The translations under genes and the position numbers were made by a program. A model generated the notes under the pieces. It saw nothing but the letters and a program-made list of their open reading frames with translations, searched no databases and was not told the origin of the DNA. This document shows, in pieces, positions 9,043-17,705 of a stretch of 56,793 bases of DNA (position 1 is the first letter of the stretch; each line of letters begins with the position of its first letter). The stretch is from the NCBI GenBank assembly GCA_903882935.1, contig CAIRZB010000104.1:1-56793 (forward strand), in the 5' to 3' direction. The stretch is from an uncultured Parafilimonas sp. (GTDB taxonomy: Bacteria > Bacteroidota > Bacteroidia > Chitinophagales > Chitinophagaceae).

Positions 9043-9786
9043 ATGAAGAAAATTGTTTTTATTACAGCAGCGGTATTCGTTACGTTTTTCGGCATAGCCA
9101 CCCCACAAGCGCAGGCTCGGGTACCGGGCAAAGCATTTACAAAGGCCTGCGACAATGTTTTAAGCGTTGCCGAAAAAAAATTAGGCTTCAAGCTATTGTT
9201 TGACGGTGCTTCAGTAAACGGCTGGAAAACCTACCAAAATGAGCCCGGTTCGTGGTCGGTGGCAAATGGAACTGTTTACTGCCATAAAGACAGCGGCGAC
9301 CATTACTCAGACCTGTTGACAGTTGCGGATTACGAAAATTTCGAGTTGCATATAGACTGGAAAATGGAACCCAATGCCAACAGCGGCATACTTTACATGG
9401 TGACCGAGCAATACGAACATAGTTATTTGAGCGGCCCCGAATACCAATTATTGGATAATGAAGGGTATAAGGGGCAAATTCAGGAATACCAAAAAACTGG
9501 GGCAAACTATGCTATGGAACCTCCAATGACTGATGCGGCCAACCCGATAGGTGAGTGGAATACCACCGTAATTAAGGTTAACAAAGGCCATGTTGAACAT
9601 TGGCTGAATGGAAAAAAAGTGGTGGAGTACGATTTGTGGACTGACAAATGGAAAGCAGAAAAGGAACACGGCAAATGGAAAGACGCACCGGGGTACGGCA
9701 TGGCCAAGGCTGGCCATATAGCCCTGCAGGACTACCACGGCAACGGACAGGTATGGTTTAAAAACATTAAACTAAGGCAGTTGTAG
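9043..9786 (+). CDS. Secreted DUF1080 (3-keto-disaccharide hydrolase-like) protein
   Basis: Secreted protein of 247 residues with a signal peptide (about 1-22, ending QAQA) and one DUF1080 domain, a concanavalin-like beta-sandwich related to 3-keto-disaccharide hydrolases and GH16. Typical landmarks are visible: FKLLFDGASVNGWKTY, ANSGILYM, GPEYQLLDNE and VEHWLNGKKVVEYD. The ATG at 9043 starts a clean signal peptide; an in-frame TTG 66 bases upstream adds a second hydrophobic stretch and is rejected. Family is clear; the actual glycan substrate is not known. Confidence 0.85.
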   Translation: MKKIVFITAAVFVTFFGIATPQAQARVPGKAFTKACDNVLSVAEKKLGFKLLFDGASVNGWKTYQNEPGSWSVANGTVYCHKDSGDHYSDLLTVADYENFELHIDWKMEPNANSGILYMVTEQYEHSYLSGPEYQLLDNEGYKGQIQEYQKTGANYAMEPPMTDAANPIGEWNTTVIKVNKGHVEHWLNGKKVVEYDLWTDKWKAEKEHGKWKDAPGYGMAKAGHIALQDYHGNGQVWFKNIKLRQL

Positions 9787-10136
9787 GATAAGAAGTGTTT
9801 TGCACCTGACGATTAATAATGAAAACAGGCCACAGGGTTAGGATGTTAAGCGTTTTGTTTTTAACTGTGGGTTAAAGCAACATAGTGCAAGCGAAATGTA
9901 GCCGCAAATGACACAACTATACGATTGTGTATGGAAGCTGTAAAAAATTAACCCCCCGGAGAACCGGGGGGTTATTCTTTCAACCCTAAACCCTTAGAAT
10001 AGGCTGCTAAATTAGGCGGGAAAGTTTGTGGGCATTTTGTAAAATCGGTGAACAAAGGCAAAATAGAGACGTACAACGTTTTTGCTTTGCGAAAAATGAG
10101 TTTCTTGCCTTAAACAGCATTGCCTGCCTAATGTTG
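9787..10136. other. Intergenic stretch with terminator only
   Basis: About 350 bases between the DUF1080 and moaA genes. Apart from the hairpin at 9950-9973 I see nothing that looks coding. No molybdenum-cofactor riboswitch could be recognised by eye ahead of moaA. Confidence 0.5.
9950..9973. terminator. Perfect GC-rich terminator hairpin
   Basis: A perfect 10-base stem (AACCCCCCGG / CCGGGGGGTT) with an AGAA loop. It is flanked by a run of A before it and a T-rich stretch after it, so it could stop transcription in both directions. It ends the DUF1080 transcript and insulates moaA. Confidence 0.75.
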
Positions 10137-10144
10137 TACCTTTG
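10137..10144 (+). promoter_or_regulatory. Promoter -7 element ahead of moaA
   Basis: TACCTTTG matches the Bacteroidota TAnnTTTG -7 element. It lies about 95 bases before the moaA start; the -33 element is not clear. Confidence 0.45.
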
Positions 10145-10237
10145 CAACTACGTTGGTACACAAGTGCTTAAGTGGAATTACATTGTATATTTTTTAACTT
10201 TTAACATAGTTGTGCAACAGCCAGACACAACAATAAA

Positions 10238-11239
10238 TTGAAGCAAGTGCTTACAGACAGTTTTTGCAGAAAAATAAATTATGTACGGCTTGCAGTTACC
10301 GACAGGTGCAACCTGCGGTGTTTTTACTGTATGCCAGAAGAAGGCTTGCAGTGGCTTGAAAGGACGGAACTGCTAACCTACGAAGAAATGTTGCGCTTAA
10401 GTAGTATACTAATTGGCCAGGGTATTGAAAAAATGCGCATTACCGGGGGCGAGCCTTTTGTACGTAAGGGCATGATGGGCTTTCTGGCTTCGTTGTCCGA
10501 ATTGAGTGGCCTACGGCAAATATCCATCACCACAAACGGTGTTTTGACGGCTCCCCTGGTACCCGAATTAAAGAAACTGGGCATCCATTCGGTAAACCTC
10601 AGTCTTGACACGTTGGACAGAAACCGTTTTTTTGCAATTACCCACCGCGATGAATTTGTAAATGTTACCAATACCCTTGGGCAACTGATAAAACATGGCA
10701 TAAGTGTAAAAATTAATGCGGTGGTGATGGATGGTAAAAACACCCAGGACATTTTGCCGTTGGCCGAGCTTACAAAAGACATGCCCGTTGACGTGCGTTT
10801 TATTGAGGAAATGCCCTTTAACGGTCGAACCGATGATTATAAAGGCCTTAGCTGGGACCACCTGCGCATTTTAGAAACCCTGCAGCAAAAATACCCGCAC
10901 ATCCAAAAAGTGCCAGACCCCGCAAACTCAACCGCGTATAATTACCATGTGCCAGGGCATAAAGGTAATTTGGGCATTATTGCCGCTTATACCCGTTCAT
11001 TTTGCGGAACCTGTAACAGGATAAGGATAACCCCACAGGGTATGCTAAAAACCTGCTTGTATGGCAACGGCGCATTGGATGTAAGGGCCCTCTTGCGCAA
11101 CGGTGCGAGCGACGCAGCATTGGTACAAGCGTTTACAGATGCCATACAAAAAAAGCCCAAAGACGGCTGGGAGGCTGAGGCCAACCGTAACAGCGGGCCG
11201 TCGTCAATACACGAATCGATGGCGATGATAGGGGGGTAG
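10238..11239 (+). CDS. moaA: GTP 3',8-cyclase MoaA
   Basis: Radical-SAM enzyme for the first step of molybdenum-cofactor synthesis, turning GTP into 3',8-cyclo-GTP. It has the N-terminal cluster motif CNLRCFYC after VTDR, the C-terminal second cluster motif (FCGTCNRIRIT with a later TCLYG), and the C-terminal Gly-Gly tail (MIGG). Length (333) is normal. No ATG is available at the right place: the start is TTG at 10238, or GTG at 10247 (giving LTDSFCRKINY). It is followed after 51 bases by moeA. moaC, the usual partner for the next step, is not in the window. Confidence 0.95.
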   Translation: MKQVLTDSFCRKINYVRLAVTDRCNLRCFYCMPEEGLQWLERTELLTYEEMLRLSSILIGQGIEKMRITGGEPFVRKGMMGFLASLSELSGLRQISITTNGVLTAPLVPELKKLGIHSVNLSLDTLDRNRFFAITHRDEFVNVTNTLGQLIKHGISVKINAVVMDGKNTQDILPLAELTKDMPVDVRFIEEMPFNGRTDDYKGLSWDHLRILETLQQKYPHIQKVPDPANSTAYNYHVPGHKGNLGIIAAYTRSFCGTCNRIRITPQGMLKTCLYGNGALDVRALLRNGASDAALVQAFTDAIQKKPKDGWEAEANRNSGPSSIHESMAMIGG

Positions 11240-11290
11240 TCGGCCGCAGGTATCAGCAGGTAAAAGAAAATAACCAACGAAAGCACGAAA

Positions 11291-12499
11291 ATGACAACTG
11301 TTGAGGAAGCAGAGAAGATTATTTTAAGCGAAACGAGGGCCTACGGAACCGAACTGCTGCCATTTGAAGAGGCATGGGGGAAGGTGTTGGCGGAGCCGAT
11401 AAGCGCAGACCGAGATTTGCCACCCTACAACCGGGTAACCATGGACGGGGTTGCCATACGTTTAAAGGATTTTAAAAACGGTGTACGCCGTTTTGTTATA
11501 CAGGCTACGCAGGCGGCGGGTGATGCACCTGTTGATATTTATGAGGAAAATAACTGTGTAGAAATAATGACCGGTGCGTCGCTGGCTGCCACGGCAAATG
11601 CTGTGGTACCTTACGAGCAAATTGACATAGCCGATGGCATTGCCAGCATAAAGAATGGGGTAGATGTTTACCCAAACCAAAATACCCACCCAAAAGGCTT
11701 AGACAAAAAACAGCACGATGTATTGGTTACAGCCGGTACGGCCATAGATGCAACCACCCTAAACATTGCCGCTGCCGTGGGCAAAACAACATTGTTGGTA
11801 AAAAAACTGCCCCGCGTTGTAATTATCTCCACCGGCGATGAGTTGGTTGCCGTAGACGAAAAACCCCTGCCTTTCCAAGTGAGGCGCAGCAACAACTACG
11901 GTATTCAGGCGGTACTTGCGCAACATGGCGTACAGCCGGTATTGTTGCATTTGCCAGACGAACCCACTTTATTGAAGCAGCAATTGCAGGCCTGCCTTGA
12001 AACGTACGACGTATTATTGTTAAGTGGCGGCGTGTCTATGGGTAAGTTTGACTATGTGCCGCGTGTGCTGTATGACTTGCAGGTGGTGAAGCTTTTTCAT
12101 AAAGTTAAACAGCGGCCCGGCAAGCCCTTTTGGTTTGGAACCCACGCCGGCGGTGCGCTTGTGTTTGCTTTCCCTGGCAACCCAGTGGCTACGTTTATGT
12201 GCCTTCACCGTTATTTTATGCCGTGGTTTGCAGCCAGCCAAGGCATAACAGCACAACATATTTTTGCAGTGTTAGCAGATGACGTGCGTTTTACGCCCGA
12301 GTTGCAATATTTTTTGCAGGTTAACCTACGTGTAAGCCCAAGCGGTAATTTGCTGGCAATGCCGCTGGCGGGCAACGGCTCGGGCGATTTTGCCAATTTA
12401 ACCGCGGCCAACGCGTTTTTAGAATTGCCTGCCGGTAGGGATTTTTTTGAAAAAGGAGAGGTTTTCCGGGTTTGGCCGTTTAAAAAAATAGTGGGATGA
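11291..12499 (+). CDS. moeA: Molybdopterin molybdenumtransferase MoeA
   Basis: Inserts molybdate into adenylylated molybdopterin. The 402-residue protein has the MoeA fold order: LPPYNRVTMDGVA in the N-terminal domain, EIMTGASL and VVPYE, then the MoaB/MogA-like domain with VVIISTGDELV, LLSGGVSMGKFDYV and FAFPGNPVA. Its stop overlaps the start of the MoeB-like gene (ATGA), which implies translational coupling. Confidence 0.95.
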   Translation: MTTVEEAEKIILSETRAYGTELLPFEEAWGKVLAEPISADRDLPPYNRVTMDGVAIRLKDFKNGVRRFVIQATQAAGDAPVDIYEENNCVEIMTGASLAATANAVVPYEQIDIADGIASIKNGVDVYPNQNTHPKGLDKKQHDVLVTAGTAIDATTLNIAAAVGKTTLLVKKLPRVVIISTGDELVAVDEKPLPFQVRRSNNYGIQAVLAQHGVQPVLLHLPDEPTLLKQQLQACLETYDVLLLSGGVSMGKFDYVPRVLYDLQVVKLFHKVKQRPGKPFWFGTHAGGALVFAFPGNPVATFMCLHRYFMPWFAASQGITAQHIFAVLADDVRFTPELQYFLQVNLRVSPSGNLLAMPLAGNGSGDFANLTAANAFLELPAGRDFFEKGEVFRVWPFKKIVG

Positions 12500-13551
12500 T
12501 GGATGATTTTTTACGATACAACTGCCAAGTAATTTTGCCAAGTTTTGGCCATAGGAGCCAATTAATGCTACAACAGGCCAAGGTGTTGGTGGTGGGTGCC
12601 GGTGGCTTAGGCTGCCCAGCGGCGCAATACCTGGCCGCCGCCGGCATAGGAACCTTGGGCATTGCAGATTTTGACACTGTTTCAGCCCGCAACCTACACA
12701 GGCAAATATTGTTTAGCCCTAACGAGGTTGGATTAAAAAAAGTGGAAGTGGCCTGCGGTAGATTAACGCAGCAGAACCCACAAATAACCATTGTTGCGCA
12801 CGACCTGCAGATTACCTGGCAAAACGCCGCCGATATTTTGGGTACCTACGACCTAGTGCTAGACTGTACAGATAATTTTGATACCCGTTATTTGTTGAAT
12901 GACACTTGCGTATTACTGAAAAAGCCGCTGGTGTACGGCGCCATTTACCAGTTTGAAGGGCAAGTGGCCGTTTGGAACGTGGCAAACAGCGACGGAACCC
13001 GTAGCCCCAATTACCGGGATGTTTACCCAGCAGTGAACGCATCGCAAATACCCAGCTGCGCCGAAGGCGGTGTTATACCAACCATTGCCGGTATTATTGG
13101 CTGCATGCAGGCCAATGAGGTAATAAAATACTTTGCCAATGCAGGGGATTTACTGGCGGGGAGGATATTAATGTTTGATGCCCAAACTATGCAAAGCAGG
13201 ATAATAAGGATTGGAACGGTAACAAAAACAAACATCACAGCAGGTGCCCAACCGTTTGAAACACCGTTCATTACGGCAAGGGAATTAACACAGGAAATAG
13301 GCAGCGATAAATATCTATTGGTAGACGTTAGGAATTTGGAAGAACACGAGGCTTTTAACATTGGCGGCCTTCATATACCACTAAATGAGGTTGAAATGCA
13401 ACCTACACTGTTAAATACCGGCAAGCCAGTGGTGTTCTACTGTGCCTCAGGCAAACGTAGTGCAGTGGCAGTGCAAATTGCAAAAAAATTACTACCCGGT
13501 GTTTCCTTCTTTTCGCTGCAAAACGGCTTGGATGCTTGGCTGAAAGACTAG
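12496..13551 (+). CDS. moeB: MoeB/ThiF-family adenylyltransferase fused to rhodanese
   Basis: Activates the C-terminal Gly of MoaD (or ThiS) by adenylation. The E1-like domain (about 1-240) has the nucleotide loop GAGGLGCPAA, NLHRQ, DCTDNFDTRY and a conserved Cys in IPSCAEGG. A rhodanese domain (about 265-351) has its persulfide Cys in YCASGKRS, so sulfur could be transferred by the same protein. The zinc CxxC pair of E. coli MoeB is absent: the first site reads PNYRDVYP. It overlaps moeA by 4 bases and converges on moaD 6 bases away. Confidence 0.9.
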   Translation: MMDDFLRYNCQVILPSFGHRSQLMLQQAKVLVVGAGGLGCPAAQYLAAAGIGTLGIADFDTVSARNLHRQILFSPNEVGLKKVEVACGRLTQQNPQITIVAHDLQITWQNAADILGTYDLVLDCTDNFDTRYLLNDTCVLLKKPLVYGAIYQFEGQVAVWNVANSDGTRSPNYRDVYPAVNASQIPSCAEGGVIPTIAGIIGCMQANEVIKYFANAGDLLAGRILMFDAQTMQSRIIRIGTVTKTNITAGAQPFETPFITARELTQEIGSDKYLLVDVRNLEEHEAFNIGGLHIPLNEVEMQPTLLNTGKPVVFYCASGKRSAVAVQIAKKLLPGVSFFSLQNGLDAWLKD

Positions 13552-13557
13552 GGTTTG

Positions 13558-13803
13558 CTACCCCCCGCTTACCGGCGGTATCACGGCTATTTCATCAGTT
13601 TGGGTAATTGTTTCGTTCCCTTCGGCATAGCCGTTGTTTACCGCCAGCATAAAAGATGACAGTTGCTTTAGGCGGGGATAATTTTCTTCCAATAGGGATT
13701 TTAAACCGGCGGCAGTAATGGCATCACCGGCTATGTCCATTTTCAGCGATGAGCCGCCCAGTATTTCTTTTGCAATGCCAAATGCCAGTATTTTAATTTT
13801 CAT
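13558..13803 (-). CDS. moaD: MoaD/ThiS-family sulfur carrier
   Basis: Ubiquitin-like sulfur carrier of 81 residues ending in the essential Gly-Gly (PPVSGG); the tail is thiocarboxylated after activation by MoeB. The start MKIKILAFG and TDEIAVIPP match MoaD. The gene is on the strand opposite moaA-moeA-moeB and converges on moeB, an unusual layout since moaD commonly lies in the same operon with moaE. The sequence alone cannot exclude ThiS, but context favours MoaD. Confidence 0.88.
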   Translation of the reverse strand: MKIKILAFGIAKEILGGSSLKMDIAGDAITAAGLKSLLEENYPRLKQLSSFMLAVNNGYAEGNETITQTDEIAVIPPVSGG

Positions 13804-13953
13804 AACCATTTAATATTGCAAGCTTACCGCTACCTATTGCTTAAAACAGGTATGCCATAAAAAGTAAGCGTCGGTTTTTTTTACCTTGACAACACTTTTT
13901 TTTAAGCAATAACCAATCGCTAACGCCAACCTACGCTGCAAAAACCTAACATT

Positions 13954-14568
13954 TTATACCCGCACCCAGGTGCCAGTTTGCTGGTTGTACTGCTTAATAA
14001 CTTTTGCCGGGTTGCCTGCGGCAACGCTGTAGTCTGGTATGCTTTTGGTAACCACCGCACCTCCAGCTATAACACAATGCTTACCAATGGTAACCCCCGC
14101 AGTAATAACCACGTTTGCTGCAATCCAGCAGTCATCACCAATGGTTATTTGCGCGGTGGTAACGTTTTGCTTAACTATGGGTAGGGTAATATCTTCATAA
14201 ACATGGTTCAGTCCGCTAACAACAATATTTTGTGCCAGTATTATATTGTTACCCAGCCGTACCGGGCCTATTATAACATTGCTCATGCCCACAAAAGTAT
14301 CGCTGCCAATAAACACATCCCCCACACCGTTGTTAATGGTACTAAAATCTTCAATTACCGATCGGTCGCCTAGTTCAAATTTATTAAATGGCAGCACATC
14401 TAGCCTCACCCTCGCGCGTATGCGGGCGCCTTTACCTTTTTTGTGGAAAAACATATTTGCAAAATTGCGTACCCAAAAACGAGGGCGGTAATCACCTGTA
14501 GGTATCAACATCCAATGCACCAATTTTTTCAGGCGGGGATTGTTTTTTATTTTATCTGCAATAGGCAT
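13954..14568 (-). CDS. Left-handed beta-helix acyltransferase of the polysaccharide cluster
   Basis: Protein of 204 residues of the hexapeptide-repeat acetyltransferase superfamily (WcaF/maltose-acetyltransferase-like). The repeats run through the middle and C-terminal part: IGSDTFVGMSNVIIG, IGDDCWIAANVVITAGVTIG and the loop-closing AGGAVVTKSIPDYSVAAGNPAKVI. It is divergent from the TolC-like gene that opens the exopolysaccharide operon. It probably O-acetylates a sugar of that polymer; acceptor unknown. Confidence 0.85.
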   Translation of the reverse strand: MPIADKIKNNPRLKKLVHWMLIPTGDYRPRFWVRNFANMFFHKKGKGARIRARVRLDVLPFNKFELGDRSVIEDFSTINNGVGDVFIGSDTFVGMSNVIIGPVRLGNNIILAQNIVVSGLNHVYEDITLPIVKQNVTTAQITIGDDCWIAANVVITAGVTIGKHCVIAGGAVVTKSIPDYSVAAGNPAKVIKQYNQQTGTWVRV

Positions 14569-14663
14569 ATTGGTAAGATTGTATTGTTTTGTATTGAAGG
14601 CGGAACATTTGCAGCAAATATTGCTACTTCTTTACAATGTTATCATTAAATTATGCACAAAAT

Positions 14664-14685
14664 ATAGTAGTTTTCCAACTACTAT
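14664..14685. promoter_or_regulatory. Palindrome between divergent polysaccharide genes
   Basis: A 9-base inverted repeat (ATAGTAGTT / AACTACTAT) around a TTCC spacer, placed between the divergent acyltransferase and TolC-like genes. It could be an operator for a dimeric regulator. No regulator gene is adjacent. Confidence 0.4.
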
Positions 14686-14700
14686 TAACCCAATTATGGA

Positions 14701-14708
14701 TATTTTTG
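14701..14708 (+). promoter_or_regulatory. Promoter -7 element of the polysaccharide operon
   Basis: TATTTTTG fits the TAnnTTTG -7 element. It stands just after the palindrome at 14664-14685 and about 110 bases before the TolC-like start. No clear -33 element. Confidence 0.4.
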
Positions 14709-14819
14709 TTACTTAGAGCTTAAAAAATTCCAATATCAATGATTCTGGCAAAAAGCATTCAATTTAAATGTAATCGCGGAAATGCCGATGCAATTGCCAC
14801 ATTTAAAAAATTAACCGCT

Positions 14820-15506
14820 ATGGCTCCTCGGTATTTTTTGTTGCTCGCTTTTGCGCTGCTTACCATGGCAAGCAGTGGTCAAACACCGTCCACCTCGTCA
14901 ATGTTGCCCAGCGTTTCGTATACTGACTTGGATAAGTTGATACAAGCTGCCAAGCAAAATTACCCCAAGGTAAAAGCCTTTGAACACCGGGTACTGGCCG
15001 CCAAAGGCAATGTGAAAAAAACAAGGCTGGGTTGGTTTGACCTATTTACCTTCTCTTTTCTATATAGCCCCAACAACTCAACCACTTTGGTTAATCCGAG
15101 CATCCTTAATGGCTACCAAGTGGGCATGTTCTTCAACTTCGGCAGCTTATTGCAAAAACCCTACCTGATAAGACAAGCAAAAGAGGAATTAAATATTACA
15201 CAGTTTGAGCGTGATGAATATTTTCTTAACTTGGCAACAATGGTTCGGCAACGCTATTTTCTTTACATTCAGCAACTTACGATACTTAAGTTGCGCGAAC
15301 AGTCAGAACTTGACGCTGAGTCTAATCTTGAATTGACCAAACACAAGTTTGAGCGGGGCGAGATGTCTTTGGACGATTACAATAAGGCACTCGGCACCAT
15401 GTCGGACCATACGCAGTCAAAAATTGAAGGGGAAGGGGCATTGTTAGTGGCCAAAAGTAGTTTAGAGGAATTGGTAGGCAACAAAATAGAAGACGTACTT
15501 AAATAA
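14820..15506 (+). CDS. Half-size TolC-like outer-membrane/periplasmic protein
   Basis: Exported protein of 228 residues with a signal peptide (about 1-22) ending near SSGQ. The mature part resembles one repeat of a TolC/outer-membrane efflux protein: an amphipathic helix near LIQAAKQNYPKVKAFE, a beta-like middle part, then long helices with the typical AxxxLxxxKxxFExG pattern (ESNLELTKHKFERGEMSLDDYNKA is split over residues ~185-208). TolC proteins have two such repeats and about 450 residues, so this is half size. The start at 14820 gives a clean signal peptide. It heads the operon with the Wzc-like gene 30 bases later and may form the outer-membrane end of the export path. Confidence 0.7.
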   Translation: MAPRYFLLLAFALLTMASSGQTPSTSSMLPSVSYTDLDKLIQAAKQNYPKVKAFEHRVLAAKGNVKKTRLGWFDLFTFSFLYSPNNSTTLVNPSILNGYQVGMFFNFGSLLQKPYLIRQAKEELNITQFERDEYFLNLATMVRQRYFLYIQQLTILKLREQSELDAESNLELTKHKFERGEMSLDDYNKALGTMSDHTQSKIEGEGALLVAKSSLEELVGNKIEDVLK

Positions 15507-15536
15507 GTAACGCTTAAACCAAAAGGAATTTTTCTG

Positions 15537-17675
15537 ATGAATGTAGCAAAGTTTTTCAAGGCACTGTATAGGCGTAGGCTTTTGCTAATGGGCATACCGG
15601 CGGTTACTATCATTATCACCTATTTTTTAGTTCGGTCAATGCCGGATGAATATTCGTCAAAATCAAGGATTGCTACCGGTATTGTTGACCAATCGCAGCA
15701 AGTGCTTAATAAAAATGATGCCCAAGAGTCTAAAATAAGCCAAGAATTTAGCAACCTCACACAAATGATGTTGCTTAACAAAATTCTTGACCAGGTATCA
15801 TATCAATTAATTCTGCATGACCTTACGGATAAAAAACCTTTCCGGCCACCGAGTAAGCTATTAAGAACCCTTTCACCCGAGGCCAAAAAACATGCTATAG
15901 AGGTTTATAAGAAGCACTACAAAGACAGGACTGAATTGTCACTTTGGATTCCCGATGAAAAAGGGCTGTATAGTGTAATCCAATCCATGAAGTACGACCG
16001 GGAAGCCATAACGGCCAAACTAACCGTTTACCGGGTAAACAACAGTGATTTTATTGATGATGAATTTACCACCGACAATGCTGAACTGGCAGCTTTTGTT
16101 GTAAATACCCATTGCCGGGAATTTATCACCTACTACACATCTATCGTAAAGGAAAACCAAATGAAGGCCGTTAACTTTCTCGACAGGTTGCTGAAGGAAA
16201 AGTATGCCGCAATGAACGTTAAAATTAATGATTTAAAAAACTATAAGATACAAAACCATGTGCTAAACCTGAGTGAGATGGCAAAAAGCCTTTACGGGCA
16301 AATGGCCGATTTTGAAACCCGTCGTTCCGTAACAGAGAAGGATGTGCTTAGCTATAGTGCAGCTTTAAAAGATATTGATGACAGGTTTGACCCCAATGAC
16401 CGGAGATACTTGGAAAGTTCGATGGTGAAAATTAACCAAGATATTATTGAAGAAAAGCAGCAGTTGTCTATTTTAAATGACCAATACGTATCAAGCAATT
16501 TTGACGAGAAATATAAGCATAAGATTGACTCGGTAAGAGCCATCGTGAATGGAAAGGTTGCCGCATCATCGGATAAGTACATTACCAACCCCATGTCTAC
16601 CAAACAGGAATTGGTAACCCAGAAACTAATGATGGAAATTTCGCTAACATTGGCCAAGAACAGTTTGGGGGCCATTACCAAAGAATTGGAAAGGCTCAAC
16701 AGTAAATTTAACGGTTTGGTACCGCATGAGGCTGTAATACAGTCTTTTGAAAACGCCATAGATGTTGCCAGCAGGGAATACCTCGAAATACTGGATAAGT
16801 TTAATGAAACGAGTATGACATCAAGCTTTTCTGTGCAGCTAAGGCAGATACAGGAGGCTATGCCGGGTGGCCCAGCGCCATCCAAAAAAATGATACTCAT
16901 CATACTCTCCGGCATATTGAGCTTTGTATTTTGTGTGTTGATACTATTTATATTGTTTTACCTCGACAAATCGTTGACAGAACCTAAAGAACTGGTTATG
17001 AAAACGAACCTGCCTGTATTGGGCGTTTTGGGCAAAGTGAAAGGGGCAGGCGTTGATTTGAAACAGATGTGGCAAACTGCCGAGGAAAATGATACAAAAG
17101 GAGTACTTAATTTTAGAAACGAACTTAGGTCAATCCGGTTTGAAGTTGACCAAGAACTTGGCAACGGCAAAATACTTACATTAACCAGCCTTAAGGAAGG
17201 CGAAGGAAAAACTTTTCTTTCCATAAGCTTGGCTTACGCCTATGCCATGACGGAAAAAAAGGTTTTGTTGATAGATGGCAACTTTGCCAACCCATCCATT
17301 ACAGCCATTGTTAACCCAGTGCACTATCTGGAGGATTATTTAACAGGCAAAGGAACAGCACCCATAGCTACCCAGCATGTTATTGGCTTGTTGGGCAACC
17401 GTGGTGGTGGCACAGCATTGGTTGAAATAGCCGGGAAAGGCACCATTCAGCAAAAGCTGGCGGAACTTAAACGCAGTTTTGACATTATTATCATTGAAAC
17501 CGCCGCACTGAGCGGCCAAGACCGATCGAAAGAATGGCTGCAATTGACAGACAAAGCATTGGGTGTATTTGAGGCCGGTAAGGTTGTAACAGAAGAAAAG
17601 GCATTAAGTGTGGAATACCTTGCGGGCTTAGGAACAACATTTACCGGGTGGATATTGAACAAGTTTGTAAGATAG
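15537..17675 (+). CDS. Wzc/GumC-type polysaccharide copolymerase with degenerate kinase domain
   Basis: Inner-membrane chain-length/export protein of 712 residues. It has a first membrane helix (about 16-35), a long periplasmic coiled-coil part, a second membrane helix (about 451-475) and a C-terminal P-loop domain. Walker A is SLKEGEGKT (~550). The A' motif reads LLIDGNFANPS where bacterial tyrosine kinases have D-x-D-x-R. The third motif reads IIIIETAAL where they have DTPP. The tail ends WILNKFVR and has no tyrosine cluster. The copolymerase role is secure by family and neighbours; tyrosine-kinase activity is doubtful. Confidence 0.85.
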   Translation: MNVAKFFKALYRRRLLLMGIPAVTIIITYFLVRSMPDEYSSKSRIATGIVDQSQQVLNKNDAQESKISQEFSNLTQMMLLNKILDQVSYQLILHDLTDKKPFRPPSKLLRTLSPEAKKHAIEVYKKHYKDRTELSLWIPDEKGLYSVIQSMKYDREAITAKLTVYRVNNSDFIDDEFTTDNAELAAFVVNTHCREFITYYTSIVKENQMKAVNFLDRLLKEKYAAMNVKINDLKNYKIQNHVLNLSEMAKSLYGQMADFETRRSVTEKDVLSYSAALKDIDDRFDPNDRRYLESSMVKINQDIIEEKQQLSILNDQYVSSNFDEKYKHKIDSVRAIVNGKVAASSDKYITNPMSTKQELVTQKLMMEISLTLAKNSLGAITKELERLNSKFNGLVPHEAVIQSFENAIDVASREYLEILDKFNETSMTSSFSVQLRQIQEAMPGGPAPSKKMILIILSGILSFVFCVLILFILFYLDKSLTEPKELVMKTNLPVLGVLGKVKGAGVDLKQMWQTAEENDTKGVLNFRNELRSIRFEVDQELGNGKILTLTSLKEGEGKTFLSISLAYAYAMTEKKVLLIDGNFANPSITAIVNPVHYLEDYLTGKGTAPIATQHVIGLLGNRGGGTALVEIAGKGTIQQKLAELKRSFDIIIIETAALSGQDRSKEWLQLTDKALGVFEAGKVVTEEKALSVEYLAGLGTTFTGWILNKFVR

Positions 17676-17705
17676 ATTGCGTATTTAAACAGTAAAAAAA
17701 CAGCC

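Noticed and set aside
9787-10237. Molybdenum-cofactor riboswitch ahead of moaA
   Set aside because: The only strong structure is a plain terminator hairpin; no conserved riboswitch core was recognised.
10026-10241. 71-codon open frame ahead of moaA
   Set aside because: It overlaps a promoter element, starts without a recognisable translation signal and resembles no protein.
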